Assembly: GCA_027371825.1 (NCBI GenBank)
Contig: DAHXLE010000025.1
Coordinates: 1 to 64,000, forward strand
DNA: 64,000 bases
Source of the DNA: Candidatus Saccharimonadota bacterium
GTDB taxonomy: Bacteria; Patescibacteriota; Saccharimonadia; Saccharimonadales; UBA4665
Direction: 5' to 3'
Part shown: in pieces, positions 26,947 through 35,648 of the stretch
How positions within the stretch are numbered: position 1 is the first letter of the stretch
Layout: each line of letters begins with the position of its first letter
Program-made: the position numbers and the translations under genes
Notes under the pieces: model-generated
Databases searched by the model: none
Told to the model about the DNA's origin: nothing
Seen by the model: the letters and a program-made list of their open reading frames with translations, nothing else

Positions 26947-27693
26947 ATGAGCAAATATCAACCGTTCCTGGACGAGTCGGGTGACCATGGGCTTAAGACT
27001 ATCGATCCGAATTTCCCCGTTTTTGTTCTTACTGGTCTGCTCTTTTCGAATGCAAGTTACCGCGTAGTATGTAAACGTGTTGACGCGTTCAAGCAGAAGT
27101 TTTTCGGCTCCACGGGTGTTATCTTGCATCGCCGTGATATGCGTAAGTACGAACGGGGCTTTGAGATATTATTTGATGAAGATGTATAGCGCCGCTTTTA
27201 CATAGAGCTGAATCGTATTCTACAAGAGGCAGACTATACTATTATTGCTTCCGTCATAGATAAGCAACGCCACATTGAGCAGTACGGCAAGTTCGCTGAC
27301 GACCCTTACGAAATAGCTCTTACGTTTGTATTGGAACGTACACTCTTCGAGGCGGATGATAAGCACGACGTTGAAGGTATCCATGTTACCATAGAAGGTC
27401 GCGGTAAGAAGGAAGACCGGCTACTTGCCAAGCGCTACAATGAGCTGCTTTACCGAGGTACCGGTCAAGTTGAGGCGCGGCGCATACTTCAGACATACGA
27501 CCAGGATCTCGAAGTACGACTTAAAACTGATAATGATTGCGGCCTACAACTTGCGGACCTGTGTGCCTATCCAATCGCACGGTATTTTATGAACAATAAC
27601 GAGCCAAACCCCGCGTACGAAGTAATAAAAGGCAAAATACGGAAGGGTCCTAAAGGGGTGATTGGCTACGGTGTCAAAGTATTCCCGAAATAA
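26947..27693 (+). pseudogene. DUF3800 protein gene interrupted by one in-frame TAG
   Basis: The first part (from ATG 26947) opens with the DUF3800 hallmark PFLDESGDHG; the second continues in the same frame after TAG at 27187-27189 with RRFYIELNRIL, ASVIDKQRH, PYEIALTFVLER, and the C-terminal DCGLQLADLCAYPIARY block. Together they would make a full-length protein of about 248 aa. DUF3800 proteins have an RNase H-like fold, are common on mobile elements and have no settled role. A TATAAT at 26935-26940 lies 6 nt before the ATG. Either a recent nonsense mutation or TAG read-through would explain it; mutation is the simpler reading. Confidence 0.75.
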
Positions 27694-27714
27694 AGCCAAA
27701 CAAAAAGCCTCCTA

Positions 27715-28068
27715 GTGGAGACCTTATGCCGACCGGGGACACCCCAATCCACTAAAAGTGTATCAAAAAAGTACACTAAAGGCCAGCTAGTCGCATTAGG
27801 TACAAAAAATGCCAAGGTACAAAAGAAGGTAGATGCTATCGATGGCGAGATCGCTGCGATCTTTAAGCAGATCGTTGAGCCAGAAGACAAAGCTATGGAG
27901 AATCTATTCACAAAGGCTAAGAAAGCCAAAAAAGAGTTTGATGATCATAATAAGGAAATCGTTCAGTTCGTTATGCAACAAATGAACGTACCGAGGATTA
28001 TCGGGCATTGGTTGGATAGTATTGTTATGGTACTAAAGCCGGAAATCATCGTTATAGATTTAAAATAA
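27715..28068 (+). CDS. Small hypothetical protein, possibly 5'-truncated
   Basis: Unrecognised frame of up to 117 codons. The only available start is GTG at 27715, without a ribosome site, and the first 15 residues look unlike coding sequence. From about residue 16 it is a Lys/Glu/Ala-rich helical, probably coiled-coil, segment (KAKKAKKEFDDHNKEIVQF) ending in a hydrophobic strand (EIIVIDLK). An ATG at 27726 is out of frame. It follows the broken DUF3800 gene and may be a remnant of the same element. The hisS -10 box lies just after its stop. Confidence 0.4.
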   Translation: METLCRPGTPQSTKSVSKKYTKGQLVALGTKNAKVQKKVDAIDGEIAAIFKQIVEPEDKAMENLFTKAKKAKKEFDDHNKEIVQFVMQQMNVPRIIGHWLDSIVMVLKPEIIVIDLK

Positions 28069-28087
28069 GATATAATGTCACTTAGTT

Positions 28088-29335
28088 ATGAAGTTATCGA
28101 CAGGCCCATATAAAGGAGCTAGAGACTTTTATCCAAAGGATAAACGCATACAGAAATATATGTTTGCTGTTATGCGAAAAGTTGTTGAAAGCTATGGATA
28201 TGAAGAATATGACGCTCCGATACTTGAACCCATAGAGTTGTATTTAAGCAAATCCAGTGCTGAAATTGTCACTCAACAAACATACACATTCGAAGATCGG
28301 GGCGGGCGAAAGGTTACGATACGTCCAGAAATGACACCAACCGTCAGCAGGATGGTTGCCGCCAGACGCCAAGAACTTTCTTATCCATTAAGATGGTACT
28401 CTATACCGAACGTATGGCGATACGAACGACCGCAGCACGGTAGATTGCGTGAGCACTGGCAGCTCAACGTTGACATATTTGGCGTTCAGAATATAGCCGC
28501 TGAAGTAGAAGTACTTCAAATTGCAAACGGTATTCTGAAGGCATTCGGTGCTACAGAGGATATGTATGAGATAAGAATTAACTCTCGGGTAGCACTAGGA
28601 GACGCTATCAAGTTAGCCGTACCGTTAACGAGCGTTGTGGAAGTTATTAGAATTGTCGACATGTTTGAAAAAATGAGCCGTGACGAATTTATAGCAGCCA
28701 TTAGCAAGCATCTAAAATACCCGGACAAATTGTTAAACTATCTGCACTCGGCAATTCCCACCGACGAAATTAGCAAAATTATTTCTGCCTGTAGTCTACT
28801 TGGAATAAAAGTTGAATACGTTCCCAGCATTGCCAGGGGTTTCGATTACTATACCGACATAGTATTCGAGGTTTTCGATAGGCATAAAGATAACAACAGA
28901 TCAATGTTTGGTGGCGGAAGATACGACAACTTAATAGGACAGTTTAATGTTGAACCGCTGCCTACAGTCGGTTTTGGCATGGGTGATGTAACTCTACAGT
29001 ACTTTTTAGAGCTGCATAACTTACTGCCGCAGCTAGACTCTGCAACAGATGCCGTGGTTATATTGGCATCATCTGAAACTTTAGCTGCCCAAAAAGTTAT
29101 CAAACGGTTGAGGGCTAATGGTCTGAATTTATCGGTTGATATAACTGAACGAAAAATGGATAAACAGATAAAAGCGGCAGATAAAAGCGGTATAAGATTC
29201 GTGATTATTATCGGTGATCGTGAGTTGAGCGATGGACGATATGTACTTAAAGATCTTTCTACCGGCAAGTCTAACATGCTAACAATTGAAGAAATAACAT
29301 CAATGTTCAAAAAAAATAAAGAAGCCAAAAACTAG
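28088..29335 (+). CDS. hisS: Histidyl-tRNA synthetase
   Basis: A 415-aa class II synthetase charging tRNA-His. Motif 2 is in RWYSIPNVWRYERPQHGRLREH, the histidine-specific elements are ARGFDYYTDIVFE and GGGRYDNL, and the C-terminal anticodon-binding domain starts near residue 325. TATAAT at 28071-28076 lies 11 nt before the ATG and no ribosome-binding site is present, so the leader should be about 4-5 nt. Confidence 0.96.
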   Translation: MKLSTGPYKGARDFYPKDKRIQKYMFAVMRKVVESYGYEEYDAPILEPIELYLSKSSAEIVTQQTYTFEDRGGRKVTIRPEMTPTVSRMVAARRQELSYPLRWYSIPNVWRYERPQHGRLREHWQLNVDIFGVQNIAAEVEVLQIANGILKAFGATEDMYEIRINSRVALGDAIKLAVPLTSVVEVIRIVDMFEKMSRDEFIAAISKHLKYPDKLLNYLHSAIPTDEISKIISACSLLGIKVEYVPSIARGFDYYTDIVFEVFDRHKDNNRSMFGGGRYDNLIGQFNVEPLPTVGFGMGDVTLQYFLELHNLLPQLDSATDAVVILASSETLAAQKVIKRLRANGLNLSVDITERKMDKQIKAADKSGIRFVIIIGDRELSDGRYVLKDLSTGKSNMLTIEEITSMFKKNKEAKN

Positions 29336-29346
29336 TCTATTAGATC

Positions 29347-29802
29347 ATGAGAGCAATTAACCATGCAATGACGGGGGCTATTATAGGGTTAACCATTTCT
29401 GAGCCGATTGTTGCCATACCAATAGCGGTCGGTTCTCATTTTGTACTTGATGCAATACCGCATTTTGGAGAGAAAAGCAACTCACTAACCTCTAGATCAT
29501 TTAAGCCTATGCTATGGATTGATGCCATTTTGTGTCTGTGCCTGGTTTTGGTTATTGGATTTACAAAGCCTAATAACTGGATACTCTCAATTGTCTGCGC
29601 AACAGTTGCGGCAGGCGTAGATTTCATGCAGGCACCAAGATATTTTCAAACTATCAAAAGCGGAAAAGATATTAAACCGAAGGGTCACATCAATAGATTT
29701 CACGCTAATATTCAGTGGTTCCAGCGCCCCTTGGGAGCTGTAGTCGAGATAGCCTGGGCAATAGGTTCGTTGATAATATTAAGCTGGTTAATAAAAAAAT
29801 GA
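29347..29802 (+). CDS. DUF457-like membrane protein (putative metal-dependent hydrolase)
   Basis: A 151-aa protein with about four hydrophobic segments. The conserved polar residues fit membrane-bound metal-dependent hydrolases of the YdjM/DUF457 group: H6 in the first helix, SHFVLDAIPHFG (H31, D35, H39) and a later HINRFH segment near residues 114-119. Function of the family is not established. It follows hisS by 11 nt in the same direction and is probably cotranscribed. Confidence 0.6.
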   Translation: MRAINHAMTGAIIGLTISEPIVAIPIAVGSHFVLDAIPHFGEKSNSLTSRSFKPMLWIDAILCLCLVLVIGFTKPNNWILSIVCATVAAGVDFMQAPRYFQTIKSGKDIKPKGHINRFHANIQWFQRPLGAVVEIAWAIGSLIILSWLIKK

Positions 29803-29817
29803 CGAGAGTTAAAACAC

Positions 29818-29846
29818 TTGAGTAGAATGGGTTGATCTGTTACAGT
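29818..29846 (+). promoter_or_regulatory. Promoter for tig, near-leaderless
   Basis: TTGAGT (29818-29823), 17-bp spacer, TACAGT (29841-29846), then 11 nt to the ATG at 29858. No ribosome-binding site can be seen before the ATG. Confidence 0.5.
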
Positions 29847-29857
29847 CTAGAGTCGAT

Positions 29858-31138
29858 ATGCACATCACGAAGAGAACCCTAAGCTCAACTAAAGCTGAAC
29901 TCCAACTCATAGCCGGTGCTAAGGAAATATCCGATATAAAGAAACTTGTAGTGTCCGAACTAGGACGATCTATTAAAGTACCGGGCTTTAGAGAGGGCCG
30001 AGCGCCGCTTAATATTGTCGAAAAGAATATAGACGGTTCTACTCTACAGAGTCATGTATTAAACGATGCCGTTAACCGATTTGTTGGTGAGGCAATGAAT
30101 GCCGAAAAGCTAAGGTCAGTCGGTCGCCCGAACGTAACAATTTCCAAGTTCGTCCCCTATCAAGAACTTGAGTTAAAAATAGAGACAGAAATCATCGGAA
30201 ACATTGAGCTACCGGATTATAAGAAGATTAAACTCGCAAAACCGGAAGTAAAGGTAAAAACAGAAGATGTCAACAAAGTTCTCGACGGGCTGAGAACAAA
30301 GGAAGCGGTACGTATCGATGTAAAGCGCGCCGCAAGATTAGGCGATGAGGCTATTATCGACTTTGAAGGAACGGACATCAAAACTCACGACAAAATTAAT
30401 GGTGGCAGCGCCAAGAACTATCCGCTGTTACTTGGTAGCGGCTCATTTATTCCCGGGTTCGAGGACGAAATCGTCGGGCTAAAGCCCAATGAGCAGAAGG
30501 AATTTGTTATTACTTTCCCGAAAGACTACGGACTTGCCGCATTACGAAACCGCAAGGTAAGTTTTAAGGTTAAGGTTAGTACCCTAAATGAATTAAAGCA
30601 GCCGCCAATGGACGATAAATTTGCTGCTAAAATTGGTCCCTTTCAAACAATGCAGGAACTTCGTTCAGATATTAAAAAATCCCTCATAGATGAACAAAAC
30701 GCCACTATAGAGCGTGATTATCAGAATAAATTGATTCAAAAAATCAGCGACGGTACGACCGTTGATATTCCTCAGTCTCTAATAGATGAAGAGTCTGCCA
30801 ATATCGACAGGGATGAACGTCAAAACTTTGCCTACCGCAGGATGACGTTTGAACAGTATCTGGATAGCGAAGGTATAAACGAAGAACAGTACAAGAAGCT
30901 TATCAAAGACAACGCGATAAAAAGGATAAAAACAGCCTTAATACTTACCGAAATCGCCGAAGGAGAAGGTCTTACGGTAACGGACGCCGAAATAGATGAG
31001 AATATCGCTTTTCTTAAAAAAACGTATGATGACCCAAAAATGCAAAGTGAGCTAGATAAACCCGAAAGCCGCAGAGAAATTTGGAGCAAACTCTTAAGCG
31101 AAAAAGTACTTGCCCTAATAACCAATTCAGCCAGTTAA
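29858..31138 (+). CDS. tig: Trigger factor
   Basis: A 426-aa ribosome-associated folding chaperone. The N-terminal ribosome-binding domain has the loop signature [10 protein letters not shown] (near residues 42-51), a FKBP-type prolyl isomerase domain covers about 150-240 ([19 protein letters not shown]), and the C-terminal arms follow. Length is normal for the family. It sits directly upstream of clpP, as in many bacteria, but clpP has its own promoter and clpX is not adjacent. Confidence 0.95.
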   Translation: MHITKRTLSSTKAELQLIAGAKEISDIKKLVVSELGRSIKVPGFREGRAPLNIVEKNIDGSTLQSHVLNDAVNRFVGEAMNAEKLRSVGRPNVTISKFVPYQELELKIETEIIGNIELPDYKKIKLAKPEVKVKTEDVNKVLDGLRTKEAVRIDVKRAARLGDEAIIDFEGTDIKTHDKINGGSAKNYPLLLGSGSFIPGFEDEIVGLKPNEQKEFVITFPKDYGLAALRNRKVSFKVKVSTLNELKQPPMDDKFAAKIGPFQTMQELRSDIKKSLIDEQNATIERDYQNKLIQKISDGTTVDIPQSLIDEESANIDRDERQNFAYRRMTFEQYLDSEGINEEQYKKLIKDNAIKRIKTALILTEIAEGEGLTVTDAEIDENIAFLKKTYDDPKMQSELDKPESRREIWSKLLSEKVLALITNSAS

Positions 31139-31151
31139 TTGGCACTCATAC

Positions 31152-31180
31152 TTGACGACTGCTAATCGTAATCGTATACT
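31152..31180 (+). promoter_or_regulatory. Leaderless promoter for clpP
   Basis: TTGACG (31152-31157), exactly 17 bp, TATACT (31175-31180), then 7 nt to the ATG at 31188. Initiation would fall on the start codon itself. One of the clearest promoters in the window. Confidence 0.7.
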
Positions 31181-31187
31181 TAAAGTC

Positions 31188-31799
31188 ATGAAAGATGTTA
31201 CAAATCAGGTATTGATTCCTACGGTGATCGAAACCGAAGGCCGTTTCGAGCGTGCCTATGATATATATTCAAGATTATTAAAAGAACGTATTATATTTCT
31301 AGGTTCGGATGTTAATGAAACGACGGCAAACTTAATTGTTGCCCAGCTATTGTTTCTTCAAGCCGAAGATCCTAAAAAAGACATATTCCTTTACATCAAC
31401 AGTCCCGGTGGAGTTGTTTATGACGCGTTAGCTATTTATGACACGATGAGATACGTAAAAAACGATGTACAGACAGTTGGTATCGGGATTCAGGCCTCGG
31501 CAGCATCATTCCTGCTTAGTTCTGGCACTAAAGGCAAAAGGTTTATTCTCCCTAATTCTACTGTTATGATTCACCAACCTTCCAGTGGGACCAAAGGTAA
31601 GGTTACGGATATGGAAATTGATCTGAGGGAGTCTTTACGTATAAAGGACAGATTGAATCAAATCATGGCCGACAATACCGGTCAAAAAATCGAGACAATA
31701 AAGCAAGACATGGAAAGAGATAACTGGATGACTGCTGACCAGGCCAGAAAATACGGTATCGTAGATAGGGTAATCGAGACCGCACAAACGATAAAATAG
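31188..31799 (+). CDS. clpP: ATP-dependent Clp protease proteolytic subunit
   Basis: A 203-aa ClpP serine protease forming the chamber of the Clp protease, here with ClpC. The start at ATG 31188 gives the usual N-terminus ([23 protein letters not shown]). The open frame could begin at TTG 31152, but that triplet is part of the -35 box. The catalytic triad is visible: serine in [14 protein letters not shown], histidine in MIHQPSSG, and aspartate in the following helical region (MEIDLRESL or the adjacent block). Length is standard. Confidence 0.96.
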   Translation: MKDVTNQVLIPTVIETEGRFERAYDIYSRLLKERIIFLGSDVNETTANLIVAQLLFLQAEDPKKDIFLYINSPGGVVYDALAIYDTMRYVKNDVQTVGIGIQASAASFLLSSGTKGKRFILPNSTVMIHQPSSGTKGKVTDMEIDLRESLRIKDRLNQIMADNTGQKIETIKQDMERDNWMTADQARKYGIVDRVIETAQTIK

Positions 31800-31809
31800 C
31801 AGATTGCTA

Positions 31810-32047
31810 TTGACAATTTAATATAGGTCATTCAAACTATCGAATAAGAAGTAGTGTACGTCGGGCAGTGCTCATGCGTATTGCATTTTCACCAAAAACG
31901 CCTTCGTAGTAATCTTCACACGCAAAAACTACAACAATTTATAAAATCATTATGGGGTTTTAATATAATTTGTCGGCCAATATATAGTTTTGATAGTGAA
32001 ATCAGATCGTATAACGAACGACAACGAAGGGGAGGCATATCTTAAAT
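31810..32047 (+). promoter_or_regulatory. Long rpoB leader with candidate promoter
   Basis: A perfect TTGACA at 31810-31815 with CAAACT 17 bp on (31833-31838) would give a leader of about 200 nt; a second TATAAT at 31964-31969 has no good -35. A GGGGAGG ribosome site lies near 32030. No convincing coding frame is present. Long leaders of rpoBC transcripts are often regulatory, but no specific structure is clear. Confidence 0.4.
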
Positions 32048-35000
32048 ATGGCACTAGGCACCACGTCACTAGAAGATAAAATTAAAAACGCACAAGGTAA
32101 CCGTGTTTCATTTGCTGCTCAGGAAGATATAATTGATCTTCCCGATTTAGTTAGTCACCAAAACAAATCATTTCAGTTGTTTGTGGAGGAAGGCCTGGGA
32201 GAACTACTGGCTGAGATTAGTCCTATTGACGATTACACTGGATCTAAGCTTAGACTGAACTTTAAAGATTATCATTTTGATTCCCCGAAGATGACAGAGT
32301 CAGAGGCCAGAGACAACAACGTCAGTTTTGAAGCGCCCCTCAAGGCGACAGTCGAATTAATCAACAAAGTTACCGGAGAAGTAAAAGAACAAGAAATATA
32401 TTTGGGCGACTATCCATGGATGACAACTCGAGGCACCTTTGTTATAAACGGCGCTGAACGAGTCGTCGTATCACAACTAATAAGATCAAGTGGCGTATTC
32501 TTTACTACCGATCAACACGGGACGAGCAATCTTTACGGAGCAAAGGTTATCCCGGGACGCGGAGCATGGTTGGAGTTTGAAACGTCGGCCGCTGGTGCGA
32601 TGTTTGTAAAAATTGATCGCAAACGAAAAATGCCAATAACGACCCTACTAAGAGCGCTCGGTTTAAATGACTCACAAATGCGTGATGCCTTTAAGCATGT
32701 CGATCAGGGTAAACTTAGTTATATAGAAGCTACCTTCGAAAAAGATTCGACTCGTGGACAGAACGAAGCCTTGATAGAGGTGTATAGACGGCTAAGGCCC
32801 GGGGATCTGGCGACCGTAGATAATGCTCGCAGTCTCATCGAGAATATGTTCTATAACTTTAAGCGTTTCGATTTTAGCCGTGTCGGTAGATACAAGTTAA
32901 ATAAACGGCTCGATATGGATGTCCCGAATACCATTGAGAATCGCGTTATGCGCATCGAGGATCTAAAGGCAATAATAGCGGAAATTATCAGACTGAACGT
33001 AACACAAGAACCCGGCGATGATATAGACAGTTTGGCCAACAGGCGAGTAAAACTTGTTGGTGAGCTCGTACAGCGTCAATTTAGAATCGGTCTACTTCGT
33101 ATGGAGAGAAACACAAAAGACAGAATGAGCATGAGCGATATAGAGACGGTCACACCCGCACAACTTATTAACGCTAGACCGGTCGTGGCTGCTGTAAGAG
33201 AGTTTTTTGCAAGTTCTCAGCTAAGTCAATTCATGGATCAAATTAACCCACTGTCAGAACTGGCTCACAAGCGACGTTTAAGTTCGATGGGGCCAGGAGG
33301 GCTTAGTCGAGAAAGAGCCGGTTTTGAGGTTCGTGATGCTCACGCAACACATTACGGTCGTATCTGCGTAGTAGAGACACCGGAAGGAGCAAACGTAGGT
33401 CTTGTTCTAAATTTGGCTAACTATGCCCGCGTAAACGAATACGGATTTATAGAGACACCTTATCGTAAGGTAGTTAGTGCTCAAAAAGCATCGGATCTTG
33501 CGGGACACATAGCCTCGGTAGATCTCGAGGATGAGAGCGGTAAGATTATCGTGAAGGCCGGAAAGACTATCTCAAAGTCCGATGCCGAAAAACTGGCCAA
33601 GATTAAATCTCAAACGACGTGGCCGGTTAAAGCCAGGGTCACAAACGACATTGTCTATCTTGATGCTTCAGCCGAAGAGTCTGCCATTATTGCCAGCGCT
33701 GCTGAAGAACTGGATGATGAAGGATACTTCAAGAATGAAAGAGTAAGCGCACGACGTTATCTGCAGTCGGGACAGGTCGACGCCAATGAGGTTACCTATA
33801 TGGATGCGGCCAGAAACCAGATTATAGGGTCATCGGCTGGTTTGATACCGTTTATCGAAAAAGACTATGTGTATCGAAGCCTTATGGGTTCGAACCAACA
33901 AAGACAAGCAGTGCCGCTTGTCCAGCCTTCCTCGCCAATTGTTGGCACGGGGCTAGAATCAGCAGTCGCCCGCAATACCGGTCAATTAATCGTAGCTAAG
34001 GCAGCCGGAGAAGTAATAAAAACGACAGCCGACGAAGTTATAGTGAAATATAAGGACGAGACGGTCAGTTATTCACCGGAGCACTTTATCCGCAGCAACG
34101 AAGGTACGAGCATTAATCAAAAGGTAGTAGTTTCTTCCGGCGACAAAGTAAAAGCCGGCCAACCGTTGATCGAAGGAATGAGTATCGAAAATGGCGAACT
34201 GGCACTTGGTAAAGACCTGCTGGTGGCGTTTATGCCGTGGGCTGGATATAACTTTGAAGATGCCATTATTATCTCCCGAAGGCTGGTACAGGATGATTCG
34301 CTGACGTCTATTAATATCGTAGATTTCATGATTGAAGTTCGCGAAACAAAGCTAGGTCCTGAAATTGTAACCAGAGATATTCCCAATGTGTCAGAGGAAG
34401 CCTTAAGACACCTAGACGAGGACGGTATCGTTAGAATCGGCGCCGAAGTTCATCCCGGTGATATTCTAGTCGGTAAAATTACCCCGAAGGGTGAACAAGA
34501 GCTATCGAGCGAAGAGAGATTATTACGGGCCATATTTGGTGAAAAAGCGAAAGAAGTACGCGACACATCACAACGCATGAGTAATGGTAAGCACGGTAAA
34601 GTTGTTGGCGTGAAGATCTTCAGCAAAGAGAATGGTCACGAGCTTAAATCAGGTGTTTTGATGCAAATACAGGTTTTTGTAGCTCAAACTCGCAAAATTG
34701 CAGTGGGAGATAAACTCGGAGGCCGACACGGAAACAAAGGTGTTATAGCCAGAATTCTGCCCATAGAAGATATGCCCTTCACGGAAGACGGCACACCGGT
34801 TGATGTAATTCTCAACCCGTTGGGCGTCCCTTCCCGTATGAACGTCGGTCAGTTATTTGAGACTCACTTAGGAATGGCGGCCAGAACTTTGGGTCTAAAG
34901 GTTGTCAGTCCGGCCTTTAATGGCGTGGGAATCGATACCATCCAGGAGCTTCTGAAAAAAGCCGGACTACCCGAAGACGGCAAACAACAATTGTATGATG

Positions 35001-35647
35001 GTCGCACCGGCGAGGCCTTTATCGAACGCACAACGGTCGGCTCGATGTACATAATTAAGCTTAACCACATGATAGCCGACAAGATTCACGCCCGCTCGAC
35101 CGGACCATACACCATGGTTACTCAGCAGCCACTGGGCGGTAAAGCTCAAAATGGCGGACAGCGTTTTGGTGAAATGGAAGTTTGGGCACTAGAAGCCTAC
35201 GGAGCCGCCAGTACCCTACAGGAAATGTTGACGCTCAAATCAGATGATGTCTACGGTCGCTCTAAGGCTTACGAAGCTATAATTAAAAAGACCGAGATTG
35301 TCGGACCAAAAGTACCCGAAAGCTTTAATGTTTTAGTAAAAGAGCTCCAGGGACTTGGTCTTAAGGTTGACATGATCACTTCGAACAAGATCGTTGATGC
35401 CGAAAACATTTTAGCCGAAAACATAAAGAGTGAAGCGTCGGCTCAACCGATAATCGATGTCCCTGCCCCGATCGCTTCAGATATTGATGTTACCGAAGAA
35501 GACAGTGTCGACGAGTTCGCAAATTTCAGCATATCGGATAACGGTTTGCTAGGTGACGATAATTCCGATGATTCAATTACCGTTAGCGTAACGGATGATG
35601 ATGATCAAAATGCCAATGTAGGGACGATACACGAGGAGGTAAGCTAA
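32048..35647 (+). CDS. rpoB: RNA polymerase beta subunit
   Basis: A 1199-aa beta subunit, near the length of the B. subtilis protein, forming one pincer of the polymerase. The rifampicin-region block FFASSQLSQFMDQINPLSELAHKRRLSSMGPGGL is intact, as are the C-terminal GGRHGNKGV and the GGKAQNGGQRFGEMEVWALEAYGA blocks. A Asp/Ser-rich tail of about 70 residues follows the last conserved region. rplJ and rplL, which usually precede rpoB, are not upstream; clpP is. It ends 1 nt before the rpoC ATG. Confidence 0.98.
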   Translation: MALGTTSLEDKIKNAQGNRVSFAAQEDIIDLPDLVSHQNKSFQLFVEEGLGELLAEISPIDDYTGSKLRLNFKDYHFDSPKMTESEARDNNVSFEAPLKATVELINKVTGEVKEQEIYLGDYPWMTTRGTFVINGAERVVVSQLIRSSGVFFTTDQHGTSNLYGAKVIPGRGAWLEFETSAAGAMFVKIDRKRKMPITTLLRALGLNDSQMRDAFKHVDQGKLSYIEATFEKDSTRGQNEALIEVYRRLRPGDLATVDNARSLIENMFYNFKRFDFSRVGRYKLNKRLDMDVPNTIENRVMRIEDLKAIIAEIIRLNVTQEPGDDIDSLANRRVKLVGELVQRQFRIGLLRMERNTKDRMSMSDIETVTPAQLINARPVVAAVREFFASSQLSQFMDQINPLSELAHKRRLSSMGPGGLSRERAGFEVRDAHATHYGRICVVETPEGANVGLVLNLANYARVNEYGFIETPYRKVVSAQKASDLAGHIASVDLEDESGKIIVKAGKTISKSDAEKLAKIKSQTTWPVKARVTNDIVYLDASAEESAIIASAAEELDDEGYFKNERVSARRYLQSGQVDANEVTYMDAARNQIIGSSAGLIPFIEKDYVYRSLMGSNQQRQAVPLVQPSSPIVGTGLESAVARNTGQLIVAKAAGEVIKTTADEVIVKYKDETVSYSPEHFIRSNEGTSINQKVVVSSGDKVKAGQPLIEGMSIENGELALGKDLLVAFMPWAGYNFEDAIIISRRLVQDDSLTSINIVDFMIEVRETKLGPEIVTRDIPNVSEEALRHLDEDGIVRIGAEVHPGDILVGKITPKGEQELSSEERLLRAIFGEKAKEVRDTSQRMSNGKHGKVVGVKIFSKENGHELKSGVLMQIQVFVAQTRKIAVGDKLGGRHGNKGVIARILPIEDMPFTEDGTPVDVILNPLGVPSRMNVGQLFETHLGMAARTLGLKVVSPAFNGVGIDTIQELLKKAGLPEDGKQQLYDGRTGEAFIERTTVGSMYIIKLNHMIADKIHARSTGPYTMVTQQPLGGKAQNGGQRFGEMEVWALEAYGAASTLQEMLTLKSDDVYGRSKAYEAIIKKTEIVGPKVPESFNVLVKELQGLGLKVDMITSNKIVDAENILAENIKSEASAQPIIDVPAPIASDIDVTEEDSVDEFANFSISDNGLLGDDNSDDSITVSVTDDDDQNANVGTIHEEVS

Positions 35648-35648
35648 T

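Noticed and set aside
25877-28087. Attachment-site direct repeat from the 3' end of tRNA-Val
   Set aside because: No second copy of the tRNA 3' sequence was seen before hisS, so element boundaries cannot be given.
31854-32045. A 63-codon frame in the rpoB leader, starting GTG
   Set aside because: No ribosome site, no family features, and composition unlike the neighbouring genes.
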